Below are positions 17,135 to 26,456 of a stretch of 64,000 bases of DNA, in pieces (positions within the stretch are counted from its first letter, which is position 1; each line of letters begins with the position of its first letter). Under the pieces are notes generated by a model that did not search any database, was not told where the DNA came from, and saw nothing but the letters and a program-made list of their open reading frames with translations. A program made the position numbers and the translations under genes. Source of the stretch: Bifidobacterium apri (GTDB lineage: Bacteria > Actinomycetota > Actinomycetes > Actinomycetales > Bifidobacteriaceae); contig NZ_WBSO01000005.1 in NCBI RefSeq assembly GCF_009299485.1, forward strand, positions 79,375-143,374, in the 5' to 3' direction.

Positions 17135-18505
17135 CTAACCTGCGATGTTGTCGCTTGGCTCGCCCGCCTTTGAGGATTTGTCGTTGTCGGCGATCTCCAC
17201 ATGGTCGGGCGAACCGCTTTTACGCACTTCGATGGTCTCAATCCGACGTCCGTCGACCTTCGTGACAATCATGTCATAGCCGTCATCAGAGTGCAGAATA
17301 TCGCCCACAGCGCCCATCTTGCCGGTGTGCGCGAGAAAATACCCGGCGACCGTCTCATACGGCCCATCTTCGAGCTCGATACCGGTCAAATCTGCGAAAT
17401 CCTCGATGGTCATGCCGCCGTCGATCGTCGCCACACCATTGACGAAAGCCGTATCTGGAGCAGTTTTACCGTCCTTGGTTTCCGGCAGATCATACTCGTC
17501 ATGGATATCGCCGACCAGTTCCTCGGTCATATCCTCGAGGGTCACAATGCCGTCCGTGCCGCCGTATTCGTCGATGACCACGGCAAGGTGAATGCCGCGT
17601 TTGCGCAGTAGTTCAAGGCTGGGCAGCAACTTCGACGTGCCCGGCAGGGAGATGCCTTCGCGTGTGATATCCGCCACGGTTTTCGCATGGGGGTCGCGCA
17701 CATCCAGCAGGTCGCGCACATGCACGAAGCCAAGGACGTCATCGAAATCCTTGCCGGTGACCGGATACCGGGAATACGGCATTTCGCGCACGTATGCGGC
17801 GGCATCCTCAATGGTCATGTCGCCTTCGAGGAAGATGACATCGGCGCGCGGTCGCATCACTTCGGCCACAATCGTTTCAGACGCGTCGAATACGTCGTCC
17901 AGAATGGTGCGTTCATCCTTGCCGAGTCGCGTATTCGTGTTGACCAGCACACGCAGCTCCTCGTCGGAAACCTCGCTCTCCGTCTCGTTCGGATCGAAGC
18001 CGAGAAGACGGACCAAACCATTGGTGTTCTTGCCGATAAGCCAGTTGATCGGTTTGCAGATGGTCGCGAACACGTCGATTGCAGGCACCACCGCGCGTGC
18101 GATTTGTTCGGTGCGCTGCATGGCGATACGTTTCGGCACCATTTCCGAGATGACGATTGAGCAGTAGGAGATGATAAGCGTCAACACGATGGTGGTCAGC
18201 GGTGCGGCGATATGCTGCGGAACACCCCAGCCGACCACAACAGGCACGATCATTGGAGATATTGCCGATTCGCCGAAGGACGCCGAGAGGAATCCAGACA
18301 GGGTGACGCCGAGCTGCACCGTGGACAGGAAGGTGTTGGGGTCGCGTGCGATTCGTGCGACACGCGCCCCACGGGCATCCTCCTGCTCCATCTGATCAAG
18401 CTGCGACCCGCGCAGACTCACTAAAGCCAGCTCGGTGCCTGAAAACACCGATCCGAGCACGAGAAATACGAAGATCAGCAGGACATTCAACCACAGTGAC
18501 GACAT
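17135..18505 (-). CDS. CNNM/CBS/CorC-HlyC domain membrane protein
   Basis: A 456-aa protein of the hemolysin C / CorC-related family, thought to act in Mg2+ or Co2+ transport. The N-terminus (SSLWLNVLLIFVFLVLGSVF then FSGTELALVSLRGSQLDQM) begins a CNNM (DUF21) transmembrane domain of about 190 residues. Two CBS motifs follow (VMRPRADVIFLEGDMTIEDA and GISLPGTSKLLPSLELLRK, with IDEYGGTDGIVTLEDMTEEL), then a CorC_HlyC domain (FVNGVATIDGGMTIEDFADL). ATG 18505 is preferred over upstream codons because it begins the hydrophobic segment directly. It faces the metallopeptidase gene tail to tail, with only 19 bp between the stops. Confidence 0.9.
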   Translation of the reverse strand: MSSLWLNVLLIFVFLVLGSVFSGTELALVSLRGSQLDQMEQEDARGARVARIARDPNTFLSTVQLGVTLSGFLSASFGESAISPMIVPVVVGWGVPQHIAAPLTTIVLTLIISYCSIVISEMVPKRIAMQRTEQIARAVVPAIDVFATICKPINWLIGKNTNGLVRLLGFDPNETESEVSDEELRVLVNTNTRLGKDERTILDDVFDASETIVAEVMRPRADVIFLEGDMTIEDAAAYVREMPYSRYPVTGKDFDDVLGFVHVRDLLDVRDPHAKTVADITREGISLPGTSKLLPSLELLRKRGIHLAVVIDEYGGTDGIVTLEDMTEELVGDIHDEYDLPETKDGKTAPDTAFVNGVATIDGGMTIEDFADLTGIELEDGPYETVAGYFLAHTGKMGAVGDILHSDDGYDMIVTKVDGRRIETIEVRKSGSPDHVEIADNDKSSKAGEPSDNIAG

Positions 18506-18641
18506 GGCTTCCACTCTAGAAGAAGCGTCGGTCAAGCGGCGATCCTGCCGTGCGAGACTGTGAGACGCTGGCGAGTGGGAACGCCGTGGCAATCCAGATG
18601 GTCGGCGTGGAGCTTTCGTCCGAAATTACGGGGTGGGGTCG

Positions 18642-19406
18642 CTAGAAGCTCAACACTTCCACCAGGCCGGAATCCATGCAGTAGCGTGCCCCGACAAGCA
18701 TCAGGCGCTCATCCGCCAGAGCTTGCTGAATCGGTTGCGAACGATCGACCAGTTCCTCGATGGTATGGGCGATATGCACGCGTTCGATATCCTCGTGATT
18801 GCGCAATTGCGCCTCATATGCCTGAAGGACGGACGGGCCGACTGACCGCACAATCGGGGAAGGCGCTTCGGCGACCAGATGTTCCAAGGATTCTTCCAGT
18901 TGATCTTGCGCGCTTTCTGCGGCTTGCGCGTCATTCATCGTTTCGATTTCATCGATGATGGATGCCAGCGATTGCGCGGTTTCGAGCGAATCATCGCCAT
19001 GCCTCACACGCGTCGCCAGCGCTCCAAGCTGCGTTTCCGCGGCCTGGATGGCACCGCAGTGCTGATGCCCGAGAATGACCAGCAGACTGATATGCAGCTT
19101 GTCAACAGCGTATTCGAGCGAGGCAAGCACACTATCATCGATGATCTGCCCCGCTGTCCGAACCGTGAACATATCGCCGAGACCGGCATCGAAGATAATC
19201 TCCGGCGGCACCCGGGAGTCCGAACAAGACAGCACAGCCGCATCGGGACGCTGAGAATCAAGCAATGATTCACGGGTTTCACGATCCTGCCAGGCGTGTG
19301 TCATCTTGCCTTGAGCGAAACGCCGGTTACCGGCGAGCAGACGGCTCCACGTCGAAGTTGCGGTCGGTTCGTGCTGGACGTCATCATTGTGTGTCTGGTC
19401 TGCCAT
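18642..19406 (-). CDS. Beta-class carbonic anhydrase
   Basis: Interconverts CO2 and bicarbonate with a zinc ion. The beta-class zinc ligands and dyad are visible: AVLSCSDSRVPPE (Cys, Asp-Arg pair) and ILGHQHCGAIQAA (His and second Cys). The 254-aa length includes a C-terminal extension of about 40 residues (RVHIAHTIEELVDRSQ to the end) that completes the family fold. ATG is preceded by AGGAGATTCC. Bicarbonate supply is relevant to the PEP carboxylase encoded 4 kb downstream, a link that is only inferred. It is transcribed alone, convergent to nothing close. Confidence 0.93.
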   Translation of the reverse strand: MADQTHNDDVQHEPTATSTWSRLLAGNRRFAQGKMTHAWQDRETRESLLDSQRPDAAVLSCSDSRVPPEIIFDAGLGDMFTVRTAGQIIDDSVLASLEYAVDKLHISLLVILGHQHCGAIQAAETQLGALATRVRHGDDSLETAQSLASIIDEIETMNDAQAAESAQDQLEESLEHLVAEAPSPIVRSVGPSVLQAYEAQLRNHEDIERVHIAHTIEELVDRSQPIQQALADERLMLVGARYCMDSGLVEVLSF

Positions 19407-19769
19407 GGAATCTCCTGCCTGTGATGTGCGTTGCCATCGTATCGCGGATTTGGCTATGCCGTGGGCTGAGCAGATTCAACGCGTCCAAACTGTGTGCATC
19501 CGGCGGGATGACGGCAACCGGCAACCGCTCCACCGGTTACGGTGGCGAGACTCTTGCCATCATCGGCTTGAAAATACGACAGTATCGCTGTGCAGCGCAT
19601 GGATGTCAAGCACGACACAGTGTGATGATTGCCACAGCAGAAATCCGAGTTTTTCCATCGGTCATGGTCTAGCATGGGAGCCACGCGGGGCCGGAACCTC
19701 CGGGCCCGTACACAGGCGGGCCGTGCGCAAAGCCCGTCAGCATCGAACAACGAGACGACGAGGTGCACC

Positions 19770-20333
19770 ATGACACTACTGCAACATGAACTGACCGACT
19801 TCACTGTCCAGGCGTTCCAGGACAACGATTTCCACGAAGTGACCAAGGCTGACGTGCTCGGCCACTGGTCCCTGTTCTTCTTCTATCCGGCTGATTTCAC
19901 CTTCGTCTGCCCGACCGAGCTTGAAGACCTCGCGGACCACTACGAAGAGTTCAAGAAGATCGGCTGCGAAATCTACTCCGTCTCCCACGACACGCATTTC
20001 GTGCACAAGGCGTGGCATGACGCGAACGAGAAAATCGCTAAAATCCAATATCCGATGCTCGCTGACCCGACCGCACTGCTCGCACGCGACCTTGACACCT
20101 ACAACGAGGAGCTCGGCCAGGCCGAACGCGGCGACTTCATCATCAACCCGGAAGGCAAGGTCGTCGCTTACGAGGTGATTTCCTCCAACGTGGGACGCAA
20201 CGCCGAAGAACTGCTGCGCCGCGTGCAGGCATCCCAGTTCGTCTACGAGCACGGCGATCAAGTGTGCCCCGCCAAGTGGGAGCCGGGCGAGGCTACCATC
20301 GCGCCGTCGCTTGACCTTGTCGGCCAGCTGTGA
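19770..20333 (+). CDS. ahpC: Alkyl hydroperoxide reductase subunit C (2-Cys peroxiredoxin)
   Basis: Reduces hydrogen peroxide and organic hydroperoxides. The 187-aa protein is normal length, with peroxidatic C47 in FTFVCPTELE and resolving C166 in DQVCPAKWEPG, and the GDFIINPEGKVVAYE segment typical of bacterial AhpC. ATG follows GACGAGGTGCACC. The flavoprotein reductase that should recycle it starts 140 bp downstream on the same strand, so the two probably form one peroxide-defence unit; this matters for an obligate anaerobe lacking catalase. Confidence 0.96.
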   Translation: MTLLQHELTDFTVQAFQDNDFHEVTKADVLGHWSLFFFYPADFTFVCPTELEDLADHYEEFKKIGCEIYSVSHDTHFVHKAWHDANEKIAKIQYPMLADPTALLARDLDTYNEELGQAERGDFIINPEGKVVAYEVISSNVGRNAEELLRRVQASQFVYEHGDQVCPAKWEPGEATIAPSLDLVGQL

Positions 20334-20472
20334 CATCCGGCCGATCAGCTGAAAATCCCTACCCCGGGTGCCGTCGCCGGTCGCGCCATTGCAACCAGTC
20401 AGGTTTGTGGCTGCGCCAGGCGGCGGCACCCGTCATATGAACCCGTAATCGGTACGATACGAGGAGCTGACA

Positions 20473-22266
20473 ATGCAACAGCAAGATGATTTGTATGATG
20501 TCGTGGTCATCGGTGGCGGCCCTGCCGGTCTGACCGCAGGCCTGTATTTGGCGCGTGCACGATATCGCGTTCTGATACTGGAAAAGGCGGATTTCGGCGG
20601 GCAGATCACCATCACATCCGAAGTGGTGAACTATCCGGGTGTCGAACGCACTGACGGCCGAAAACTCACTGCGACCATGCGCAAGCAGGCGCAGAATTTC
20701 GGAGCGGAATTCAAAGTCGCCGAAGCAACAGGGTTGGACGTGGACGGTGACATCAAAGTCGTCCACACCAATCGTGGGGATATCCGCTGTTTCGGCATCC
20801 TTATCGCGACCGGCGCTTCACCGCGCAAAATCGGTTTTACCGGCGAACAAGAGTATGCCGGGCGTGGCGTGGCGTATTGTGCCACGTGCGACGGTGAATT
20901 CTTCAATGGCCGTGAGGTCATCGTGGTCGGTGGCGGGTTCGCGGCGGCAGAAGAATCCGTATTCCTGACAAAATACGCCAGCAAAGTCACCATCCTCGTG
21001 CGTGAAGGCGATTTCACCTGTGACGCTGCTGTCGCAGCCGAAGCCAAGAACCATCCCAAGATCGAAGTGCGGTACCATACGCAGCTCGAAGGGGTCGCCG
21101 CCGGTTCTGGCGGGCTGACCGAGGCGACACTGCGCGATACGCAAACCGGCGAAACCACCGTATGGAAGCCTGCGGATGGTGGGACATTCGGCGTGTTCGT
21201 GTTCGCCGGCTATGTGCCGCAGACCGAGCTGGTTCGCGGTGTTGTTGAGCTTGACGACCACGGATATGTGGTCACGCACGGCTACTTGGAGACCTCGGTT
21301 CCTGGCGTGTACGCGGCAGGCGATCTGCGGGTCAAGAACTTGCGCCAAGTGGTCACGGCGACTGCCGATGGCGCGATTGCCGCGGTTGAGCTGGAACGCT
21401 ATGCGAAGCAGCTGAGTGAGAAGACCGGACTGGTGCCGCCGCGCCCGACGACATCCGCATACGAGCAGCAGGAGGAGAAGGCCGCGAAGGCCGCCAGCGC
21501 GTCGGGAACATCTCCGGCTCCGGCTCCGGCGCCACAGCGTGCCGGCGGTGCTTCTTCCGCATCGGGCGCCGGTAATCATGCGTTCTTCGACGATGCGATC
21601 CGTCAACAGCTTGCGGTCGTATTCTCGCGGATGGCGCGTCCGCTCGTGTTGAAGCTCGAGCTTGATGATTCGCCGCTGTCCAAAGAATTGCAAGCGTTCA
21701 TCGGTGAAATGGTGGCGTTGAGCGGCGGCAAGCTGAGTACCGTGGTCGATACGGCTTCGGCTGATGCTGGTGAGACGTCACTCGATGACTCCCTGCCGGA
21801 TGCGCGGCCGAACGTGCGGTTGTGCACGGTCGGAGCGAACGGCGAGCCGCAGGAAACCGGTATCGCCTTCCATGGTGTTCCGAGCGGGCATGAGTTCAAC
21901 TCCTTCGTCCTTGCTTTGTACAATGTGGCTGGTCCTGGGCAGGCGCTTGATCAAGACACCGCTGAGCGGATTGCTTCCATCAGCACGCCGGTTGACGTCA
22001 TGCTGCTGGTTTCGCTCACCTGCACGATGTGCCCGGAAACCGTGCTCGCGACCCAGCGGATCGCTGCGGCGAACCCGAATGTGCGGGCGGAAGCATACGA
22101 TATCGCGCATTTCCCTGAGCTGAAGGACAAGTTCAATGTGATGAGCGTGCCATGCATGGTCATCACTCGGCATGGTGCCGGTGCTGATGCTGATGCCGCG
22201 GGTTCGCCGACCATCGAGTTCGGCAAGAAGTCGGTGCCGCAGATGCTTGATCTGCTGGGAGCCTGA
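20473..22266 (+). CDS. AhpF-like flavoprotein with permuted domains (TrxR + C-terminal Trx-like pair)
   Basis: A 597-aa NAD(P)H-dependent disulfide reductase. Residues 1 to about 310 are a thioredoxin-reductase module: FAD site VVIGGGPAGLTAGLYLAR, redox motif CATC at C136/C139, NAD(P)H site VIVVGGGFAAAEES and the C-terminal FAD motif VPGVYAAGDLR. An Ala/Pro/Ser-rich linker (about 320-375) follows. The last 220 residues form two thioredoxin-like folds; the second carries CTMC at C517/C520, like the N-terminal domain of AhpF. In classical AhpF this domain is at the N-terminus, so the order is swapped here. It should pass electrons to the upstream AhpC. ATG has an ideal GAGGAG site. Confidence 0.9.
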   Translation: MQQQDDLYDVVVIGGGPAGLTAGLYLARARYRVLILEKADFGGQITITSEVVNYPGVERTDGRKLTATMRKQAQNFGAEFKVAEATGLDVDGDIKVVHTNRGDIRCFGILIATGASPRKIGFTGEQEYAGRGVAYCATCDGEFFNGREVIVVGGGFAAAEESVFLTKYASKVTILVREGDFTCDAAVAAEAKNHPKIEVRYHTQLEGVAAGSGGLTEATLRDTQTGETTVWKPADGGTFGVFVFAGYVPQTELVRGVVELDDHGYVVTHGYLETSVPGVYAAGDLRVKNLRQVVTATADGAIAAVELERYAKQLSEKTGLVPPRPTTSAYEQQEEKAAKAASASGTSPAPAPAPQRAGGASSASGAGNHAFFDDAIRQQLAVVFSRMARPLVLKLELDDSPLSKELQAFIGEMVALSGGKLSTVVDTASADAGETSLDDSLPDARPNVRLCTVGANGEPQETGIAFHGVPSGHEFNSFVLALYNVAGPGQALDQDTAERIASISTPVDVMLLVSLTCTMCPETVLATQRIAAANPNVRAEAYDIAHFPELKDKFNVMSVPCMVITRHGAGADADAAGSPTIEFGKKSVPQMLDLLGA

Positions 22267-22314
22267 TTTCTTTCGTGCAGATGTTGGGTTGGCATCGCAC
22301 CCATCTGAATCGCG

Positions 22315-22686
22315 GGCGTATAGGAAAAAACGTGGTGCTAATGATGCGGTCGAGCCTTTGCAGGAGTAAGTGTGTCGCGAGGTGATTAATCATTCGCTTA
22401 TTAATCCCCGCCTATCGGGGATGTCGTGCCGCCCGTCGTCGTTGCATATATCGCATTAGGACGAAATCAAGAAAAGCACGCAGGTGCCCTGTCTGCGGCA
22501 CGCCGATGAAGAAGAACGGACGCACCGGCCGTGCAGGACGAACCCAAAACCGGGAGCAACTACGACAACGGCATCCAGTCGTACAACAGGGACGACCCCG
22601 CCGTCGAGACTGGATTCCACATCCGCAAAGGACACGTCGGATAGCCAAAAACGAAGTCTAAAGCACCACGTTTTTTCCTATACGCC
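22315..22686. mobile_element. 372-bp non-autonomous IS element (MITE) with remnant transposase N-terminus
   Basis: Perfect 25-bp terminal inverted repeats, beginning GGCGTATAGGAAAAAACG, occupy 22315-22339 and, inverted, 22662-22686. The element is flanked by the direct repeat GAATCGCG (22307-22314 and 22687-22694), an 8-bp target-site duplication. Inside, one frame around 22480-22545 reads RCPVCGTPMKKNGRTGRAG, the zinc-finger start of ISL3-like transposases, with no start codon and no catalytic part. IRs beginning GG and an 8-bp duplication fit ISL3-type elements. It needs a transposase supplied in trans. Confidence 0.88.
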
Positions 22687-22687
22687 G

Positions 22688-22733
22688 AATCGCGCCCGTC
22701 GTGTGGGTATCATCCCATACGACGGGCGCGATT
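22688..22733 (+). terminator. Terminator of the AhpF-like gene, split from it by the element
   Basis: Long perfect stem AATCGCGCCCGTCGT / ACGACGGGCGCGATT followed by GTTTAG. Its 5' base overlaps the right-hand target duplication of the 372-bp element, so the element inserted at the foot of this hairpin, moving it about 380 bp away from the gene it served. Confidence 0.75.
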
Positions 22734-22794
22734 GTTTAGCGAGCGGCGGTCGGTTTTCGATGGTGATGGCGGGACTTTTGTCGATGATTGCGCT

Positions 22795-22935
22795 GCGGCG
22801 GATAATCTCCCGGGAGATTATCTGTGAGAGCCGGATTCGGTGATAATCCGCCAAGAAAAACGTTGGAATGACGGAGCACCCCTCATCAGCCCGATGGGAG
22901 ATTATGAGCCGAATCGCACATCGCGTGAGAAATCC
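22795..22935. repeat. Structured intergenic repeat, copy 1
   Basis: Contains the dyad GATAATCTCCCGGGAGATTATC (22800-22821, split here into two arms GATAATCTCCC and its complement) and, inverted, the core ATTCCAACGTTTTT. The same pieces in the same order occur at 59076-59290 in opposite orientation. Unknown function. Confidence 0.65.
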
Positions 22936-23021
22936 CATATCGATGCCGGGGAATAGACGGTATCCGATGATGTGCTAGGGCGCTTGTGCGGCTGCGGGCA
23001 AAACTGCGACGGATCTGGCGT

Positions 23022-23190
23022 GTTGCGTATGTCGTCGTATGCGTGACATGGTTTTGATGGTTGTTGGCGCTGCTTGATCAGGGTTTTTGGAGGGTGTTGT
23101 GTATGCCGTCACAATCGCAACACGGTTGTTGTGGTTGTCAGCGCTGCTTGGTCAGGGTTTCTGAAGTGTTGTGTATGTCGTTGGATGCGA
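23022..23190. repeat. Diverged 72-74 bp tandem repeat
   Basis: GTTG(C/T)GTATG(T/C)CGT starts at 23022, 23096 and 23168. The units share GGTTGT(T/C)(G/A)GCGCTGCTTG and TCAGGGTTT. No reading frame is supported. The following stretch, 23229-23326, is built of short CGCCA(A/G)TC-like repeats. Confidence 0.7.
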
Positions 23191-23341
23191 ATCGTGCAGC
23201 AGACGGAATCCAGACCATGCAGCCGACCATCACGCGCCAATCGCGCTCGACCATCGCCGACCAATCGCCGCCAATCGTCCCCAGTCACGCGCCAGTCACG
23301 CGCCAGTCGCCCGCCAGCCACACGCAAAAGCACCGAATACG

Positions 23342-23381
23342 CGAGAAGGTCCCGCACCCCACAGGGTACGAGACCTTCTCG
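23342..23381 (-). terminator. Terminator of ppc
   Basis: Stem CGAGAAGGTC / GACCTTCTCG with a 20-nt loop, 24 bp after the ppc stop. Confidence 0.7.
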
Positions 23382-23404
23382 TTTGCACTGGTCGGAAATC
23401 GGAA

Positions 23405-26161
23405 TCAGCCCGTGTTCTGCAGGCCTGCAGCGACACCCGAAACGGTGCACAGAATCAGGTAGATGAACTCTGCCTGTTGGCTTTGGCTGAGTTCTTCCTT
23501 GTCCACCTTGCGACGCAGCGAACGCAGCGCCAGCACCTGGGTGACGGACAGGGCGTCCACGTACGGGGAACGCACCCTGATGGCCTGACCAAGCACGTGA
23601 CGGTGCTGAAGCGGCCAAGCGTCGCCGACAATGCGCAGCACCCACTTGCGGGTCAGACGCATCTCGTCGAGCACCTTGTCGCGCAGATCATCGCGATCGC
23701 CGAGTGCCAGATACATCTTGGCGATACGCTCATCGGTCTTTGCAATCGACATTTCGATATTGTCGATGAAGGTGGAGAACAGCGGCCATTCCTCATACGC
23801 CTTGCGCAGGGTATCGAGGTCGCCGAACTTCTCGCACGCTGTGCCCAGGCCGTACCATGCGGCGAGGTTGATGCGCGCCTGCGACCATGCGAACACCCAC
23901 GGGATGGTGCGCAAATCGTCCAGCGACTTGGCGCCCAGGCCGCGCTTGGCAGGACGGGAGCCGATAGGCAGCAGACCGACCTCGGCAAGCGGGGTGACGG
24001 TCGAGAACCATTCGGCGAAGTCCGGCGTGTGCAGCAGATCGAGGAAGCGCTCGTGCGAGGTCTCGTTGAGCTCATCAGCCATCGACTTGTACTTCGCGGT
24101 CATCTCCGTGTTGATCTTGTCGATGCTCGGAGCGGACTGCAGAAGCGTTGCCGCGGCGACAGACTCGATGTGGCGGATGCCGAGCACCGGGTTGCCATAG
24201 CGGGCGAAGATGACCTCGCCCTGTTCAGTGAGCTTGAAACGGCAATTGACCGAGCCGGCAGGTTGCGCGAGCACCGCACGGTTCGCCGGGCCGCCGCCAC
24301 GACCGACAGCGCCGCCACGACCGTGGAACAGCGTCAGATCGATATCGTGTTCCTTGGCCCACTTGGCGATACGGCCTTCGGTCTCATGCAGCGCGAGGAT
24401 GGATGTGGTCGGGCCGGCGTCCTTGGAGGAATCCGAGTAGCCGAGCATGACCTCCATCTTGCCGCCGGTGGCTTTCAGGCGTGCCTGCACCTCCGGGATC
24501 TTGATGATCTCGTCGAGCACGTCCACCGAGTTCTCCAGATCCTCAAGCTGTTCGAACAGCGGGATCACGTCGATGGTCGGCACGTCCTCCGGATGGGCGA
24601 AGGCGAGACGGTTGAGCTCGTACACGTCACGCACGTTTTGCGCGGACTTCGTGAAGGAGATGATGTAGCGGCGGGCGGCCTTGATGCCGTTGCGCTTCTG
24701 GATGGAACCCAGCGCGCGGAAGGTGTCGAGCACCTCATGGGTCATCGGCTGCAATTCGCCGCGTTCGCCGTGCAAACCATGCTCGCGGATGTCCTCGAGC
24801 GCGCGCGAATGCACGACTGAATGCTGGCGGAACTCCATCTCCACCATGTGGAATCCGAAGGTTTGCGCCTGCCAGATGAGATCCTGCAGCGGGCCATAGG
24901 CTGCACGCGGGTCGCCTGCGGCGGCGAGGGAACGTTGCACGACCTGCAGATCCGCGATGAAATCGTCGCAGGACTTGTACATGAGGTCGGCGTCACGCTC
25001 GATCGTGTAATGCAGACGATCGGCCATCACCAGCATCACGGCGCGGTGCAATTCCTTGGTGGAAATCAGCGCCGCCTTGGATGTGAGCCGTTCGCTCATT
25101 TCCTTCTGGTGGTTCCACAGGTTCTTCAATTCGGCGCTCGGCGGCGTGGTTCCCGCTTCCATGGTGAGGTTGCGGCCGACAGTGCGGCAGGCTTCCTCAA
25201 GGGCGGCAATCACGTGATCGCTGAACTTGCGTGCGACCTGACGGCTGACCTTCGCGGTGACGTTCGGGTTGCCATCGCGATCGGAACCGATCCAGCTGCC
25301 TGGATGGAAGAACGCGGGGCATACCGGCGGGACAAGCCCGGCCTTGTCGCCGAGAATCCAATCGTCGAAACGACGATAGACGAGCGGAATCGTCTCGAAC
25401 AGCGTGTTGTCGAAGATATCGAGGATGGTGTCGGCTTCCTCGACAGGCGTCGGCTTCTTCAACGCGATCGGCGAGGTGCGGAACAGCGCGTCGATCTCGT
25501 TGTACAGGCGACGGTAGTTTTCCTTCTTGTCGGAGCCGCCGAGCAGCTTGTTGGTTTCAAGCAGCTGGGCGATACGACGAATCTTGCCTTCGACTGCCTT
25601 GCGGCGGGCTTCGGTCGGGTGCGCGGTGAACACAGGGTGGAACTCGAGCTTGTTGAGGAGTTCCTTCGCTTTTGCCGGGCCCATCTCGACGATGAGCTTG
25701 TGATAGGCGTTGGTCATCTCGTTGACCGGATCGACGGCTTCATTCCCGACGACTGCGGCTTCGCGCTTGTGCAGCACGGATACGCGGTAGTTCTCTTCGC
25801 ACAGGTTCGCCAGATGGAAGTAAGTGGTGAACGCGCGGGCGAGCAGTTGTGCATCGTGCAGATTCATCGCGTCGATGGTTTCGACTGCCTTGTCCAGTTC
25901 ACGCTGTCCTTCGCTCGGATCTGAGTGAACGTTGGTGAAATGCTCGGCACTGGCGTCGGCCACGTATTGGCGGACGGTATCGAATGTCTCGAGCAGTTTG
26001 GGATCGAATTCGCCGAGCACTTCGCGCACGATCTGCAGACACAGATCCATGTCGTGCTTCAGCGAATCAGGGAGAGCACGCTCTTCCGGGCCTTTGGTGC
26101 CCGTGCCGGACGTCACGATAGCGGCGTCGGCTGGCGTGATTTGCTGATTTTCTGTTGTCAT
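23405..26161 (-). CDS. ppc: Phosphoenolpyruvate carboxylase
   Basis: Carboxylates PEP with bicarbonate to oxaloacetate, the anaplerotic step feeding aspartate and related amino acids. The 918-aa product has the catalytic histidine motif VFTAHPTEARR, the phosphoenolpyruvate-site motif GYSDSSKDAG, the glycine-rich loop FHGRGGAVGRGGGP and the conserved C-terminus ending in GVAAGLQNTG. ATG 26161 is chosen for its perfect AAGGAGG site; the frame is open upstream but that part is not PEPC-like. It is a single-gene unit, divergent from the exporter gene, with a TATAAT-like box about 120 bp upstream. Confidence 0.97.
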   Translation of the reverse strand: MTTENQQITPADAAIVTSGTGTKGPEERALPDSLKHDMDLCLQIVREVLGEFDPKLLETFDTVRQYVADASAEHFTNVHSDPSEGQRELDKAVETIDAMNLHDAQLLARAFTTYFHLANLCEENYRVSVLHKREAAVVGNEAVDPVNEMTNAYHKLIVEMGPAKAKELLNKLEFHPVFTAHPTEARRKAVEGKIRRIAQLLETNKLLGGSDKKENYRRLYNEIDALFRTSPIALKKPTPVEEADTILDIFDNTLFETIPLVYRRFDDWILGDKAGLVPPVCPAFFHPGSWIGSDRDGNPNVTAKVSRQVARKFSDHVIAALEEACRTVGRNLTMEAGTTPPSAELKNLWNHQKEMSERLTSKAALISTKELHRAVMLVMADRLHYTIERDADLMYKSCDDFIADLQVVQRSLAAAGDPRAAYGPLQDLIWQAQTFGFHMVEMEFRQHSVVHSRALEDIREHGLHGERGELQPMTHEVLDTFRALGSIQKRNGIKAARRYIISFTKSAQNVRDVYELNRLAFAHPEDVPTIDVIPLFEQLEDLENSVDVLDEIIKIPEVQARLKATGGKMEVMLGYSDSSKDAGPTTSILALHETEGRIAKWAKEHDIDLTLFHGRGGAVGRGGGPANRAVLAQPAGSVNCRFKLTEQGEVIFARYGNPVLGIRHIESVAAATLLQSAPSIDKINTEMTAKYKSMADELNETSHERFLDLLHTPDFAEWFSTVTPLAEVGLLPIGSRPAKRGLGAKSLDDLRTIPWVFAWSQARINLAAWYGLGTACEKFGDLDTLRKAYEEWPLFSTFIDNIEMSIAKTDERIAKMYLALGDRDDLRDKVLDEMRLTRKWVLRIVGDAWPLQHRHVLGQAIRVRSPYVDALSVTQVLALRSLRRKVDKEELSQSQQAEFIYLILCTVSGVAAGLQNTG

Positions 26162-26277
26162 TGAACCTCCTTTTCCAAACCTTCGGTTGTTCGGTCTGCC
26201 GGTCTTCCGTGGCTCCTCCACGGTTGTGGTGCCGGCCGTTGCGAACCCAAAGCCGTCGGTTCAGCGGTTGCAGTGGC

Positions 26278-26283
26278 ATTATA
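26278..26283 (-). promoter_or_regulatory. Possible -10 box for ppc
   Basis: TATAAT on the minus strand, 117 bp upstream of the ppc start codon. The sequence 17 bp upstream (ATAACC) is a poor -35, so the call is tentative. Confidence 0.35.
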
Positions 26284-26456
26284 CGGCCGCGTATTCGACG
26301 GTTATGTTACATGTCCGAAATCTGTCCGCGATTTGACCATATGGTGGACATGACACTGGATCGGCGGTTTTTCGCGCAATCGCTCCCCAATTCCATCGCG
26401 CGAGACCGTGCCTGCAATGCAAGCGAACGGGTACGGCTTGCGATAGTAATGGAACC

